Assembly: GCF_005768555.2 (NCBI RefSeq)
Contig: NZ_VCHX02000153.1
Coordinates: 1-64,000 of the forward strand
Direction of reading: 5' to 3'
Source of the DNA: Streptomyces sporangiiformans
Lineage (GTDB): Bacteria > Actinomycetota > Actinomycetes > Streptomycetales > Streptomycetaceae
DNA: 64,000 bases
Made by a program: the position numbers and the translations under genes. Shown piece after piece: positions 43,762 through 52,175 of the stretch; position 1 is the first letter of the stretch; every line of letters begins with the position of its first letter. The notes beneath the pieces are model-generated. The model had not been told where the DNA came from. It worked only from the letters and a program-made list of their open reading frames with translations, and ran no database searches.

Positions 43762-44712
43762 TTACTTGTTCCCCTCGATGAGCTTCTCGATGGCCTTGTC
43801 ACCGGTGTCCGCCAACAGGCTGACGTAGTCCATGCCGACATAAACCTTGCCATGGGGAGCCATGCCCAGGTACTGGTTACGGCGGTCGGCCATACCAAGT
43901 GGGTAGAGATCGGCTCCGACCTCCTCGCTGAGCACTTCGAAGATCTCGTGATCCCACTTGGCCAAAAGAGGATCGAGCCGGAATTCCCTCCAGGCTTTTG
44001 GCCAGTTCTGCCCCCGTTCGACCGCCAGCGCCCCAAACTCAGCCAGAAACTGCTGCGCAGCCTCGTGGATCTCGAAGCCGTCGTGCTCGCGCAAAATGCT
44101 TTCCCATGTTGCGGTAGGGACTGAACGGCCGGGGTACCACCCAGCCGCCTGCAACACCTGTCCGGTCTCCGCGGACCACCGCTGCCCTGTGTCGGTGCTC
44201 AATTCCTGATGACCTCTGAGATTTCGAACCGGGGGAGGTTCCACCGGCACGAGCGGCAGGGGAGCGTCGGTGCATCGTGTCTCGACGAGCTGCTCCAGTG
44301 CTTCAGCGGGGGTTCTCGCCAGCAGTCGGGCCCTGTCCTTGCCGATGTAGACCGCGCCATCCGCTGCCACGCCCAGATAGCTCGTACGGCGGTTTGCCTG
44401 GCCGACGGGGTAGAGATCGGCTCCGGCTTCCTCGCTGAGCCTGGCGAAGGTCTCCTCGTCCCACTCGGCGGTGAGGGGGTCGAGCCGGAACGGCGACTGC
44501 GCCGTGATCGGTCCCGGCGGCCACCCCTCGTTATCCAGGCCCCCGAATTCAGCGAGGAACTGCCGCCCCGACTCATGGATTTCGAATCCACCGTGTTCCC
44601 GCAGAATGCTTTCCCACGTGACAGTCGGCACTGAACGGCCGGGGTACCACCCGGACTTCCGCATGACCTGGTCCGTCAAGGTGGACCAAACCGGTCGGAG
44701 TTCGCCACTCAT
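43762..44712 (-). CDS. Two-domain SUKH-3-like immunity protein
   Basis: 316 residues made of two copies of a SUKH-3-type domain (about 10-160 and 170-312). Each begins GWYPGRSVPT, continues TWESILREH-GFEIHE, FLAEFG, FRLDPL, then GADLYP, YLG and a G-VY-G segment. SUKH proteins are a well-known broad immunity family for nuclease and deaminase toxins. The two halves are also similar at DNA level, so the gene was made by in-frame tandem duplication. The ATG at 44712 is chosen because the preceding in-frame codons do not look coding. No toxin gene adjoins it. Confidence 0.8.
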   Translation of the reverse strand: MSGELRPVWSTLTDQVMRKSGWYPGRSVPTVTWESILREHGGFEIHESGRQFLAEFGGLDNEGWPPGPITAQSPFRLDPLTAEWDEETFARLSEEAGADLYPVGQANRRTSYLGVAADGAVYIGKDRARLLARTPAEALEQLVETRCTDAPLPLVPVEPPPVRNLRGHQELSTDTGQRWSAETGQVLQAAGWYPGRSVPTATWESILREHDGFEIHEAAQQFLAEFGALAVERGQNWPKAWREFRLDPLLAKWDHEIFEVLSEEVGADLYPLGMADRRNQYLGMAPHGKVYVGMDYVSLLADTGDKAIEKLIEGNK

Positions 44713-44911
44713 CTCTAGGTCACCGCCGTAATATCGCAGTGCTCGCGGCTGGCTCCAGGGACTGGTACATCGGGAACGGCGGCCGCCACTTCGACAGCTC
44801 TCTCCCTGCCGTACGTACCCCTGGCCGACGACGGCGGAGTCCACTTACTCCATCGCCCGGCTCTCCGTCGCAGCCACACCTGACATGTGTCTCTTCCCCT
44901 ACGGCGCCGGT

Positions 44912-44958
44912 GCCGTGACTTTCTCCCGCAGCTCCGGCAAGACCCGCGACCGCTCCAC
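44912..44958 (-). pseudogene. Relic fragment of the 36194-36673 gene family
   Basis: These 47 bases match 36534-36580 almost base for base (GCCGTGA, CTTCTCCCGCAGCTCCGGC, GACCCGCGACCGCTCCAC) with a handful of differences. They encode part of the RSRVAPELREK segment of that protein. No flanking reading frame remains. Confidence 0.65.
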
Positions 44959-45021
44959 ACCTCAGTCCGAAACGCCGACAAAAACCACCATCGTGTCTCT
45001 CATGGTGCAATCACCTGCAGT

Positions 45022-45093
45022 CCGATAGCTGGTGCGCCGAGACGCGGCACGCCTTGCTCGAATGCAGCATCCCGCTCGTCGAGGTCATCGATG
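45022..45093 (-). pseudogene. Relic fragment of the paralog A/B family
   Basis: On the minus strand it encodes IDDLDERDAAFEQGVPRLG then APAIG, matching IDDPGEWDAAFERGEPRLG then TAAIG of paralog B. The rest of the gene is missing. Together with 44912-44958 it shows that the 44713-45130 gap is a graveyard of array genes; nothing else was recognised there. Confidence 0.7.
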
Positions 45094-45130
45094 CTTCGGA
45101 GCCAGCCGCGAGCCGCAGCCAGTCCAGGAT

Positions 45131-45286
45131 TCAGGTACGCGGAGCGGCGTCGACTGTGCTTTCGGGGCACGGGGCAATCTGGGAAGACGCCTCTGCGTGT
45201 TCTACGAACACGCCATGCCAGGCGTCGAGGGTTGCCGCGTTCCGTGACGTGATGGTGAACTGCATCGCAATGTCCGAACGCGGCAT
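45131..45286 (-). CDS. Possible small ORF or gene fragment
   Basis: A 51-codon frame (MPRSDIAMQFTITSRNAATL, then DAWHGVFVEHAEASSQIA, ending PRT) with Streptomyces-like codon use but no Shine-Dalgarno sequence. It may be the N-terminal remnant of an unidentified array gene. A second short coding-like stretch, read in minus orientation just upstream at about 45341-45420 (GRVKAPFRLQYEFARRQEK), may be the C-terminal end of another lost gene. Confidence 0.35.
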   Translation of the reverse strand: MPRSDIAMQFTITSRNAATLDAWHGVFVEHAEASSQIAPCPESTVDAAPRT

Positions 45287-45422
45287 TTTATGGAATGCAC
45301 GCCCAGGGAGAGACCCGAACAGCTCCGCTGCTGATACGCATCACTTCTCCTGCCTACGGGCGAATTCGTACTGCAAGCGGAACGGTGCCTTCACCCTGCC
45401 CTCCCCTGTCAGGTCAGCACCA

Positions 45423-45770
45423 TCAACCGTCCGACTCGTCCTGGAGGGTCCACACCGGCGAGTCCTTGGGCGGCAGCGGGCGGACCTCCCACTCCGAGAG
45501 GTCGCCGTCCACGTTCGGGTCACCTGAGGGAAGCGGCCGTGCGTCCTGCGTGGGCTTGAAGTAGAGGTGGTAGGCCCAGAATTCCGGCATCTCGTGGCAC
45601 ATGAGGTCCTGATTCATGCCGCTGATATCCTCGTCTGCGTACCTCTCGTTAATTCTGGCGACGGCCTCCGCCCGCGATACGCCGAAACGCTCCATCAACA
45701 CATCGACCATTTCCCGGAAATAGTCGAGCATCTCATCGTCGAGGCGAGTAAGAAATTCTTCGGTTCTCAT
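45423..45770 (-). CDS. Candidate immunity protein for toxin 2
   Basis: A 115-residue acidic protein, MRTEEFLTRLDDEMLDYFRE, with helical N-terminal half (VLMERFGVSRAEAVARINERYADED) and an aromatic/acidic C-terminal half (HEMPEFWAYHLYFKPT). No family recognised. The start overlaps the toxin-2 stop by four bases (ATGA), the classic toxin-immunity coupling. Confidence 0.75.
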   Translation of the reverse strand: MRTEEFLTRLDDEMLDYFREMVDVLMERFGVSRAEAVARINERYADEDISGMNQDLMCHEMPEFWAYHLYFKPTQDARPLPSGDPNVDGDLSEWEVRPLPPKDSPVWTLQDESDG

Positions 45771-48700
45771 GATGCCGGCCCAAGCCTCCGATGGAATGAA
45801 TTATTGAAGAGTTCCGCCGCCCGGTCCGAATAGATCGCCACCTGATGGCCGAAGAATATAGGATCAGCCTTACCACGCTTAAAGCTTCCGGGGTTTCTCA
45901 GCATTGGCCCTTCCACGAGTTCATAGTTGTGCATAGCACCCCCGTTTCGGTGGTGCTTCATGAAGGAAGCAAGTTCATCACTCGGACCATCAAATATCTT
46001 GCTGTTCAAGTTGTCCAATTCACTCTTCGGAACTCGGAAGTGCAATACAGCAGGGATATCTCCCTTATCCTTGGCCAGCCTCTTGGCCCATGTTATCGCC
46101 TGCCTGGGATCATTCGTCACGTAGAAACCACCCCTGCCGAAGTCCATCGCACGATCACTCACCGCGAGATTGATTCCGTCATTGACGATGCTGTCCGCAG
46201 CACCCCCGAAGGTCCCATGATAGAGATCCACCATGCACGGTGCCTTGAGCCCCAGAGGGTCCAACCACTGCAGGGGATTCTTCACATACGCGTGGTGATT
46301 CGGTGCCGGTGTCCGGCCCAAGGGGTCGGGGCTCAAGTAACGGGCCGTGCCAGGCTCGTAGTAGCGGTGGTGGTTGTAGTGCAGCCCGGTTTCCGCGTCG
46401 AAGTACTGGCCCGGGAAGCGCAGCGGACAGTCGACGCGGTTGCCACCAACCGGTCCGGCCGGAACGCCCCACAGCGTCGACGACTGCGTCCAGACGACGT
46501 CTCCGTCCGCGTCGACCAGCTCCGTCGGTGTCCCGATCAGGTCGGTGACGATCGCGTAGAAGCGCTCGTCGATCTCTTCCTGTGGTGAGTCCGGCCCCAC
46601 CGGCCCACTGCTGCGAATCCGTTGGCCGACCGGTGTCGTACCGCTCGCCCAGTCCCACGCCGTGCTGACAACGCCGTCCGTCTGCTCCGCGAGTTGGTCG
46701 CCGTCCCAGTAGAAAGTGACTTGCTCGACAACGGTCGCATCGTCGTCCCCGAGCAGTTGCTTCGCCACACGTCTACCGAGCGGATCGTAGACGTAGTGCC
46801 AGTGGCTGCCGTCGGGCGTATGGACGTCTGTGAGTTGGTCCTCGGCATTCCACGTATAGCGCCACTCACGCCTGCCGCCGGACAGCAGCTTCGTGACCCG
46901 GCGAACCACCCGGCCCTGACCGTCGTGGCGGTAGAAGGTACGGCCCGCCCGATCGATCAGGGTGCCTGAATACGTCCGGGCCCCCGGATCTGTCTCCTCA
47001 CCGTGCAGTGGCGCCGACGTGTCGAAGCCTATGAGATTGCCGAGGTCGTCGTACCGATATGTCTCGTCCCAGCCGGAGCCGCCCCGAGCGGCGGTCACCC
47101 TCCCGGCCCGGTCGAGTTCGAAGGAGCGCTCGCCGTGGCGAGGGTCGGACACACCGATGAGGCCACCATCGGCGGCGTGCTGGTAGGTGCGCCGCATCAC
47201 TTCGTCCGAGGCCGTCGATCGCAGTTGCTGCGTCGTCCGCAGGCGGTCCGAGTCCCAATCGTGGGTCAGACGTGCGGCATCGCCGAGCACCCGCTCGATC
47301 TCGCGTCCAGCGAGGTCGTACTGGAAGGCGATGTCGTGCCGCCCGATTCCCTGCACCAGCGAACGCCGCGCCGGCGCGTACATCCAGCGCGTGACCGCAC
47401 CGCTCGGTGTCCTACGAAGAGTGCGACGCCCGGTGATGTCGTACTCAGTGCGGACCTCCTGCCCGTTCCACCGCTCCGCCAGGACCCGCCCCGTGGCGCT
47501 GCGCTCGATGCCGAGCTCGACGTCGCTGTTCCGCGCCTGGACGAGCCTGCCCAGGGGGTCGTACGCATACGTCGTGGTGGCGCCGTCGGCGTCCATGGCC
47601 ACGATGTTGCCGAGCGAGTCGTGGCGGAACGCCGTGGCCTGTCCCGCTCCGTTGATCCGCTCCACCAGCTGGCCCACCGCGTCGTAGCGGTAGGTCAGTG
47701 TGCGGCCATTGAAGTCCGTCTCGGAGGTCAATCGTCCTACTGGGTCATACTCGTAGCTCCAGACCTGTCCGGATCCGTTGGTGACGCTTCGCAGCCGCAG
47801 TTCGGTGTCGTACTCGAAGCGCTCGAGTGTCCCGTCCTCGTTCTCTCGCACGGAGCAGAGATCGAAATGAGTGTTCTGGTACGTGGTGTGGCGGCCCGTC
47901 GACGACGAGTATTCGAGGGGATTGCAGTCGGCGTCGTACGTCCAGTGCTCGGTGGTCCCGTTCGGCAGCACCCGCCAGGAGATCTGGCCCTCCACCGTCC
48001 ATCCGCAGCGGGTGACTGCTCCTAGAGGGTCGGTGAGTTCGGTGATCCGGCCGAAGGCGTCCCGTACGAACGAGCTGCTCGCGCCCAACGCGTTTGTGGT
48101 GCCAACGACCAGACCGGCGGCGTCGTTGACGATGGTCTGCTGCCTGCTGCCGAGCGCGTCCGTGATGCCGGTGAGGCCGCCGCGCTCGTCGTACGTGAAC
48201 GATGTCGTGGCGCCGATAGGGTCGACGACGGCCACGCGGTTGCCGCACTCGTCGTAAACCGACTCCCATGAACTGCCGTCCGGCTGCGTCACCTTGGTGA
48301 TCAGATTGAGTTCGTTGTATTCGGTGGAGACGACTCCACCGTCAGGGCGGACGACTTCCGTGACATTGCCCGCAGCGTCATGGCTGTAGCGCGTCGTACG
48401 CCCGAGCGGGTCGGTGAGGGCGACCAGTCGGCCGCGGTCGTCCCAGGTGCGCGTCGTGGTGTGGCCGAGGGGGTCGGTCTCGCTGACAGGCCGGTACGCC
48501 TCGTCGAAGCTGTACGCGATGGAATGTCCGAGGGAGTCGGTCGCGACCGTGGTGCGCGTCTCGTCGTCGTACGCGTAGGAATAGGCGAGGACTCCGTCGA
48601 CACCGCCTGTGTGGACACACCGGTCGATGTCGTCGTACGCGTAGCGATACCAGTCGCCGTCCCTGCTCTGCCAGCCCGTGATCCGCTGCCGATCGTCGTA

Positions 48701-50386
48701 GCTGTAGCGCTGAGGTACCGAGGACGAGTCCCTGACTCCGGTGAGCCGGCCCTGCCCGTCGTACTCGTAGGCCATGAGACGGGGCTGGTCGGGAGCGCTG
48801 AGCAAGGTGAGGGCGGTGACGCGGTCCGACGCCGTGGTGATGCCGACGCGGTAACCGGAGTGGTGTATCAGCTCTTCTGGGGAGCCGTCGCGGGCGTACC
48901 GGATGTCGATCGTGTTGCCGTTGCGGTCTTCGATCCCGACCAGAGGCAGCTCGGCTGTCCCTCCGCTCAGTACCCGCTTGAACCGCAGTGTTGTGCTGTT
49001 GTCCGGCTGCCACACCGTGATCTCGCCGTCGGGGGTGCCGTCCCAGCTCAACGGCCAGCTAGGGCCGACTATCGGCTGCATCGGCTCGTCGGCTTCCGGA
49101 ATGGCGTAGTAGAGCACGGTGCCGTCGTCGGCGATGAGCCGGATGCCCTCGCCGTCGATCAGGAGCCGCTGGTCCAGGGTGGATATCCATCCGGCACCGA
49201 ACCAGCGCCCGGCCTTCACCCCGGTGCGATGGCTGCGTTCGACGACGAGGGGCAGGACGCCGGGCAATGAGACGTCCGGTATCGACATCACCATTTGGCC
49301 GGTGGCCATGTCGATAGGGTCGCCGCAGGTGAAGAGGTTCTTCATCTGGCGCCCGAGACCCTGCATGCGTGGCCCGAGCCCCTTGAGGCCCATGGCCATG
49401 CCCTTGAGGCCCATTTTGCCGAGGGATTTCAGTCCCTTGGCGAGTCCACGGAGGCTGGTCAGGCCCTTCATGCCGGGGATGCAGTCCAGCGCGGCGAACG
49501 CCACATCCCACAAAGAGGCTTGGCCTTTGGCGTATTTGTTGAGGGTGTCGGCGAGCACGACGAGCGCGGCGATGAGGACGATGGCGCCGAGGATCGGACC
49601 GCCGATGATCAGCGCGATGATCCCGAGGACGGCGACGACGACCTTGCAGACCGCGACGATCGTGTCCCAGTTGTCCTCGAACCAGTCCCCGACCTCCTCG
49701 TACCACTTGCGGTTCTGAATACCCGCGTCGGAGGCCTCGTCGAGTTTCCGCTTGGCCTCGCCGGCGGCGTCCTCGCGCATCTGGCGGGCGTCGGCGGCCA
49801 TCTTCTTCGCCGCGTCCAGAGCGCTTTGGGCCGAGTTGACGTCCGACTGGGCAGAACTCTGCGCGGACTCCGCGTTCTGCGCGTCCCTCGTTGCGGCGCG
49901 GACCTTGTCCTCGTCCGGCTTCGGGACATCCTTGCCCGCGTTCTTGTCGTCCTCGTACTTGTCCGCCTCCTTGGTCGCCCGACTCACCCATGAATCGGCC
50001 GTGGACAGGCGGGACTTGGCGGAGGAGAGATCGGCCTGCGCCTCACGGCCCTTGGCCAGCGCCTTGTCGGCCAGCGCCTGGGCGCGCTCCAGCTTCGGCC
50101 AGTACGCCGCCAGCGCGTCACCGGCCAAGTCGTAGGACTTCTTGAGCTTCTTCAGGTTCTTCGGAACCCCGGAGAACTCGTCCTGGAACACCTCGGCGGT
50201 CTTGCCCACCCACGTCAGGACGGCCTCCTCCTCCGCCATCCCCTTCACCAGCCGCAGCGCGTCCTGCACGTCGTCGGCGAAGTCATGCAGACTCTTCGCC
50301 AGCGACCGCACCCGGTCCGGATCCCCCGGCGTCGGATCCTTCTCCAGATCCAGGACATGCCAGTCCGTCGGCCGATACCCCGCCAT
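45767..50386 (-). CDS. Giant YD-repeat (Rhs-type) polymorphic toxin 2, C-terminal ADP-ribosyltransferase-like domain
   Basis: 1,539 residues. Residues 1-317 repeat the export module of toxin 1 (MAGYRPTDWHV). DUF6531-like entry at about 355 (DPIDMATGQMVMSIPDVSLPG); YD repeats from about 530 to 1230; Rhs core end YYEPGTARYLSPDPLGRTP and NPLQWLDPLGLKAP. The last 157 residues are the toxin: LYHGT near its start, NDGINLA, DFGRGGFYVTNDPRQAITWA, VLHFRVP and YELVEGPM match the DUF3990 class of ADP-ribosyltransferase-like domains. From residue 318 onward it is clearly diverged from toxin 1. Export through a type VII-like route is inferred from the N-terminal domain. Confidence 0.88.
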   Translation of the reverse strand: MAGYRPTDWHVLDLEKDPTPGDPDRVRSLAKSLHDFADDVQDALRLVKGMAEEEAVLTWVGKTAEVFQDEFSGVPKNLKKLKKSYDLAGDALAAYWPKLERAQALADKALAKGREAQADLSSAKSRLSTADSWVSRATKEADKYEDDKNAGKDVPKPDEDKVRAATRDAQNAESAQSSAQSDVNSAQSALDAAKKMAADARQMREDAAGEAKRKLDEASDAGIQNRKWYEEVGDWFEDNWDTIVAVCKVVVAVLGIIALIIGGPILGAIVLIAALVVLADTLNKYAKGQASLWDVAFAALDCIPGMKGLTSLRGLAKGLKSLGKMGLKGMAMGLKGLGPRMQGLGRQMKNLFTCGDPIDMATGQMVMSIPDVSLPGVLPLVVERSHRTGVKAGRWFGAGWISTLDQRLLIDGEGIRLIADDGTVLYYAIPEADEPMQPIVGPSWPLSWDGTPDGEITVWQPDNSTTLRFKRVLSGGTAELPLVGIEDRNGNTIDIRYARDGSPEELIHHSGYRVGITTASDRVTALTLLSAPDQPRLMAYEYDGQGRLTGVRDSSSVPQRYSYDDRQRITGWQSRDGDWYRYAYDDIDRCVHTGGVDGVLAYSYAYDDETRTTVATDSLGHSIAYSFDEAYRPVSETDPLGHTTTRTWDDRGRLVALTDPLGRTTRYSHDAAGNVTEVVRPDGGVVSTEYNELNLITKVTQPDGSSWESVYDECGNRVAVVDPIGATTSFTYDERGGLTGITDALGSRQQTIVNDAAGLVVGTTNALGASSSFVRDAFGRITELTDPLGAVTRCGWTVEGQISWRVLPNGTTEHWTYDADCNPLEYSSSTGRHTTYQNTHFDLCSVRENEDGTLERFEYDTELRLRSVTNGSGQVWSYEYDPVGRLTSETDFNGRTLTYRYDAVGQLVERINGAGQATAFRHDSLGNIVAMDADGATTTYAYDPLGRLVQARNSDVELGIERSATGRVLAERWNGQEVRTEYDITGRRTLRRTPSGAVTRWMYAPARRSLVQGIGRHDIAFQYDLAGREIERVLGDAARLTHDWDSDRLRTTQQLRSTASDEVMRRTYQHAADGGLIGVSDPRHGERSFELDRAGRVTAARGGSGWDETYRYDDLGNLIGFDTSAPLHGEETDPGARTYSGTLIDRAGRTFYRHDGQGRVVRRVTKLLSGGRREWRYTWNAEDQLTDVHTPDGSHWHYVYDPLGRRVAKQLLGDDDATVVEQVTFYWDGDQLAEQTDGVVSTAWDWASGTTPVGQRIRSSGPVGPDSPQEEIDERFYAIVTDLIGTPTELVDADGDVVWTQSSTLWGVPAGPVGGNRVDCPLRFPGQYFDAETGLHYNHHRYYEPGTARYLSPDPLGRTPAPNHHAYVKNPLQWLDPLGLKAPCMVDLYHGTFGGAADSIVNDGINLAVSDRAMDFGRGGFYVTNDPRQAITWAKRLAKDKGDIPAVLHFRVPKSELDNLNSKIFDGPSDELASFMKHHRNGGAMHNYELVEGPMLRNPGSFKRGKADPIFFGHQVAIYSDRAAELFNNSFHRRLGPAS
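49436..50386. repeat. Direct repeat, copy 2: shared export module
   Basis: Partner of 40798-41748, same orientation, 8.64 kb apart. The last bases before the ATG are also similar (GGGGGTTGCG in both). Recombination between the copies would delete toxin 1's partner region, including the whole immunity-like array. Confidence 0.9.
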
Positions 50387-50464
50387 CCCCGCAACCCCCG
50401 TCACGCCAGCCTCGTCGGCAACAACCGTACGCAGCAGCGAATTTACAGGAGGGGCGGAACTGAA

Positions 50465-50737
50465 TCAGCTGTGCGAGGCGTACGTCACGAAGTCGACCCA
50501 CGCGGTCGGGGCGAAGGTCAGGTGGGGGCCCTGGGTGTTCTTGGAGTCGCGGATGTGGATGGTGGTGGGGGTGGGGGCTATCTCGACGCAGTCATTGCCA
50601 TTGCTGCTGTCGCTGTAGCTGCTCTTGAACCACTCCATGGCCATCTCAACGCACTCGTTGCCGCTGTCGCTGTCGCTGTAGCTGCTCTTGAACCACGTCA
50701 GCCTGGAATCGTCGACGGCCGAGGTATTGCGGATCAT
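50465..50737 (-). CDS. DUF397 protein with internally duplicated N-terminal motif
   Basis: 90 residues. DUF397 proteins are small Streptomyces partners of XRE/DUF5753 regulators. The family motif WFKSSYSDS...GN(E/D)CVE occurs twice (TWFKSSYSDSDSGNECVE and EWFKSSYSDSSNGNDCVE), then the single C-terminal block IHIRDSKNTQGPHLTF and AWVDFV. The DNA of the duplicated part is nearly identical (about 57 bp), so it is recent. The start overlaps the XRE gene stop (ATGA). Confidence 0.9.
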   Translation of the reverse strand: MIRNTSAVDDSRLTWFKSSYSDSDSGNECVEMAMEWFKSSYSDSSNGNDCVEIAPTPTTIHIRDSKNTQGPHLTFAPTAWVDFVTYASHS

Positions 50738-51582
50738 GTCTCTCCCAGCACCTGCTCGATGAAGGCCAGCGACTCCCCCGGCGTGAGGGCCTGGGCCCGG
50801 ATCATTCCATACCGCAGTTCGAGGATCCGGAGCTGCCGGGGATCGGAGACCGGACGCCCGCTGAACGCTCCGGGGGAGCGTCCCACCGCCGTACCGTCCC
50901 CGAACCTCAATACGTGGATCCTGCCGTCCAGCCCAGGGTGGGCCTCACGATTGGTCGGCATCACCTGGAGCGTGACGTTCCGCAACTGGGCCATCTCCAG
51001 GAGGTGTTCGAGTTGCCGACGCCACTCCATTGTGCCGCCGATCGGGCGCCGGATCGCCACCTCCTCCTGTACAAAGCTCAGCGCTGGGGCCGGTGACCGC
51101 TCGAAGATGGACTTCCGGGCCATGCGTGCAGCCACCGCCCGTTCCACCTCTTCCTGCGAATAGGGTGGTTGCCGCGCTTCGAACACGGCTCGCGAGTGCC
51201 CCTCGGTCTGCAAGAGGCCGTTGACGGAGTGGCTTTCGTACACCCCCAGCTCGACCGCGCGCTCCTCCAGCATCTTCAGCTCGCGCACCTTCTTCGGGTA
51301 CCGCGCCTTCTCCATGTCCTCCTTGAACGCCTTGAGGTGCCCGCCCGCGTTCAGGACCTCGTCAGCCCTGTCCAAGAACTCTGCCCGAGGAATGCGCGCC
51401 CCGCGCTCCACCTTCCGGATCAGGTCCTCGCCGTAACCGATGGCCTGCCCGAACTCGATCACGCGCATCCCGGCGGCCTCCCGCCAGAGCCTGACCTGAC
51501 GACCGGTCGCCTCTACCACCGGCGCGATCTCGTCCTCCGGGCTCACGTCCCACCCGGGCTCGTCCACACCCTCGCTACTCAT
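50734..51582 (-). CDS. XRE-type regulator with DUF5753 domain
   Basis: 282 residues. Helix-turn-helix at about 22-75 (RQVRLWREAAGMRVIEFGQAIGY, IRKVERGARIPRAEF); DUF5753 at about 90-275 with ESHSVNGLLQTEGHSRAVF, FVQEEVAIRRPIGG, LQVMPTNREAHPGLDG and FIEQVL. Such regulators pair with DUF397 proteins and act in Streptomyces development or as toxin-antitoxin-like pairs. The ATG at 51582 has GGAGGTGG upstream. Divergent from the ATPase gene; 51583-51722 should contain both promoters. Confidence 0.92.
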   Translation of the reverse strand: MSSEGVDEPGWDVSPEDEIAPVVEATGRQVRLWREAAGMRVIEFGQAIGYGEDLIRKVERGARIPRAEFLDRADEVLNAGGHLKAFKEDMEKARYPKKVRELKMLEERAVELGVYESHSVNGLLQTEGHSRAVFEARQPPYSQEEVERAVAARMARKSIFERSPAPALSFVQEEVAIRRPIGGTMEWRRQLEHLLEMAQLRNVTLQVMPTNREAHPGLDGRIHVLRFGDGTAVGRSPGAFSGRPVSDPRQLRILELRYGMIRAQALTPGESLAFIEQVLGET

Positions 51583-51722
51583 GCCCACCCACCTCCAACG
51601 CCCACCCGTACCCGTACGACACCCGGGACAGCCAAGACAGATCAGGACAACGGCAGGACAGTCCCTGTACGCACAGGCGTCATCGCAGCTCAGAGCAGGC
51701 AGCATCCGCCACGCTGAGTGAC

Positions 51723-52175
51723 ATGAATCAAGGAACCGCCCAGCCCTCGTCCCAACTCGACCACGCCGCCCGTAACTTCAGCGTGCTGCTGTCCCCCACA
51801 CCACGCGGCGCCCGTCTGGCCCGGCTGCTCGCGACCGAGCAACTCCGTGCCTGGGAACTCCCGTTGGAGGCGGCGAGCCACATCGTGGCCGAGCTGGCGG
51901 CCAACGCGGTGGCCCACGGGCGCGTCCTCGGCCGTGACTTCCGGCTCACGCTCTACGTGACCGGTGGAACCCTCCGTATCGAGGTGACCGACACACGCGG
52001 CGACCGATCGGTCCCCCGCCCCCAACCCCCTTCACCTGAGGCCGAGTCGGGGCGCGGGCTCGTGCTCGTCGAGGCGCTCGCCGACCGCTGGGGCGTGACG
52101 TCCGGGCCGGCGCCGCGCAAGACGGTCTGGGCCGAACTCACCCTCGGAGCATTTCCTCGATGGCCTGCTCGATAA
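51723..52175 (+). CDS. Anti-sigma-factor-like GHKL ATPase
   Basis: 150 residues, single HATPase_c_2 domain. N-box ELAANAVAHG (57-66), G1 box VTDTRG (88-93) and G2 box SGRGLVLV (109-116). Such proteins are abundant in Streptomyces and are thought to act as RsbW-like regulators or partners of XRE/DUF397 sets. The ATG at 51723 gives MNQGTAQPSS. The 3' end overlaps the convergent zinc-ribbon gene by 38 bp. Confidence 0.88.
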   Translation: MNQGTAQPSSQLDHAARNFSVLLSPTPRGARLARLLATEQLRAWELPLEAASHIVAELAANAVAHGRVLGRDFRLTLYVTGGTLRIEVTDTRGDRSVPRPQPPSPEAESGRGLVLVEALADRWGVTSGPAPRKTVWAELTLGAFPRWPAR

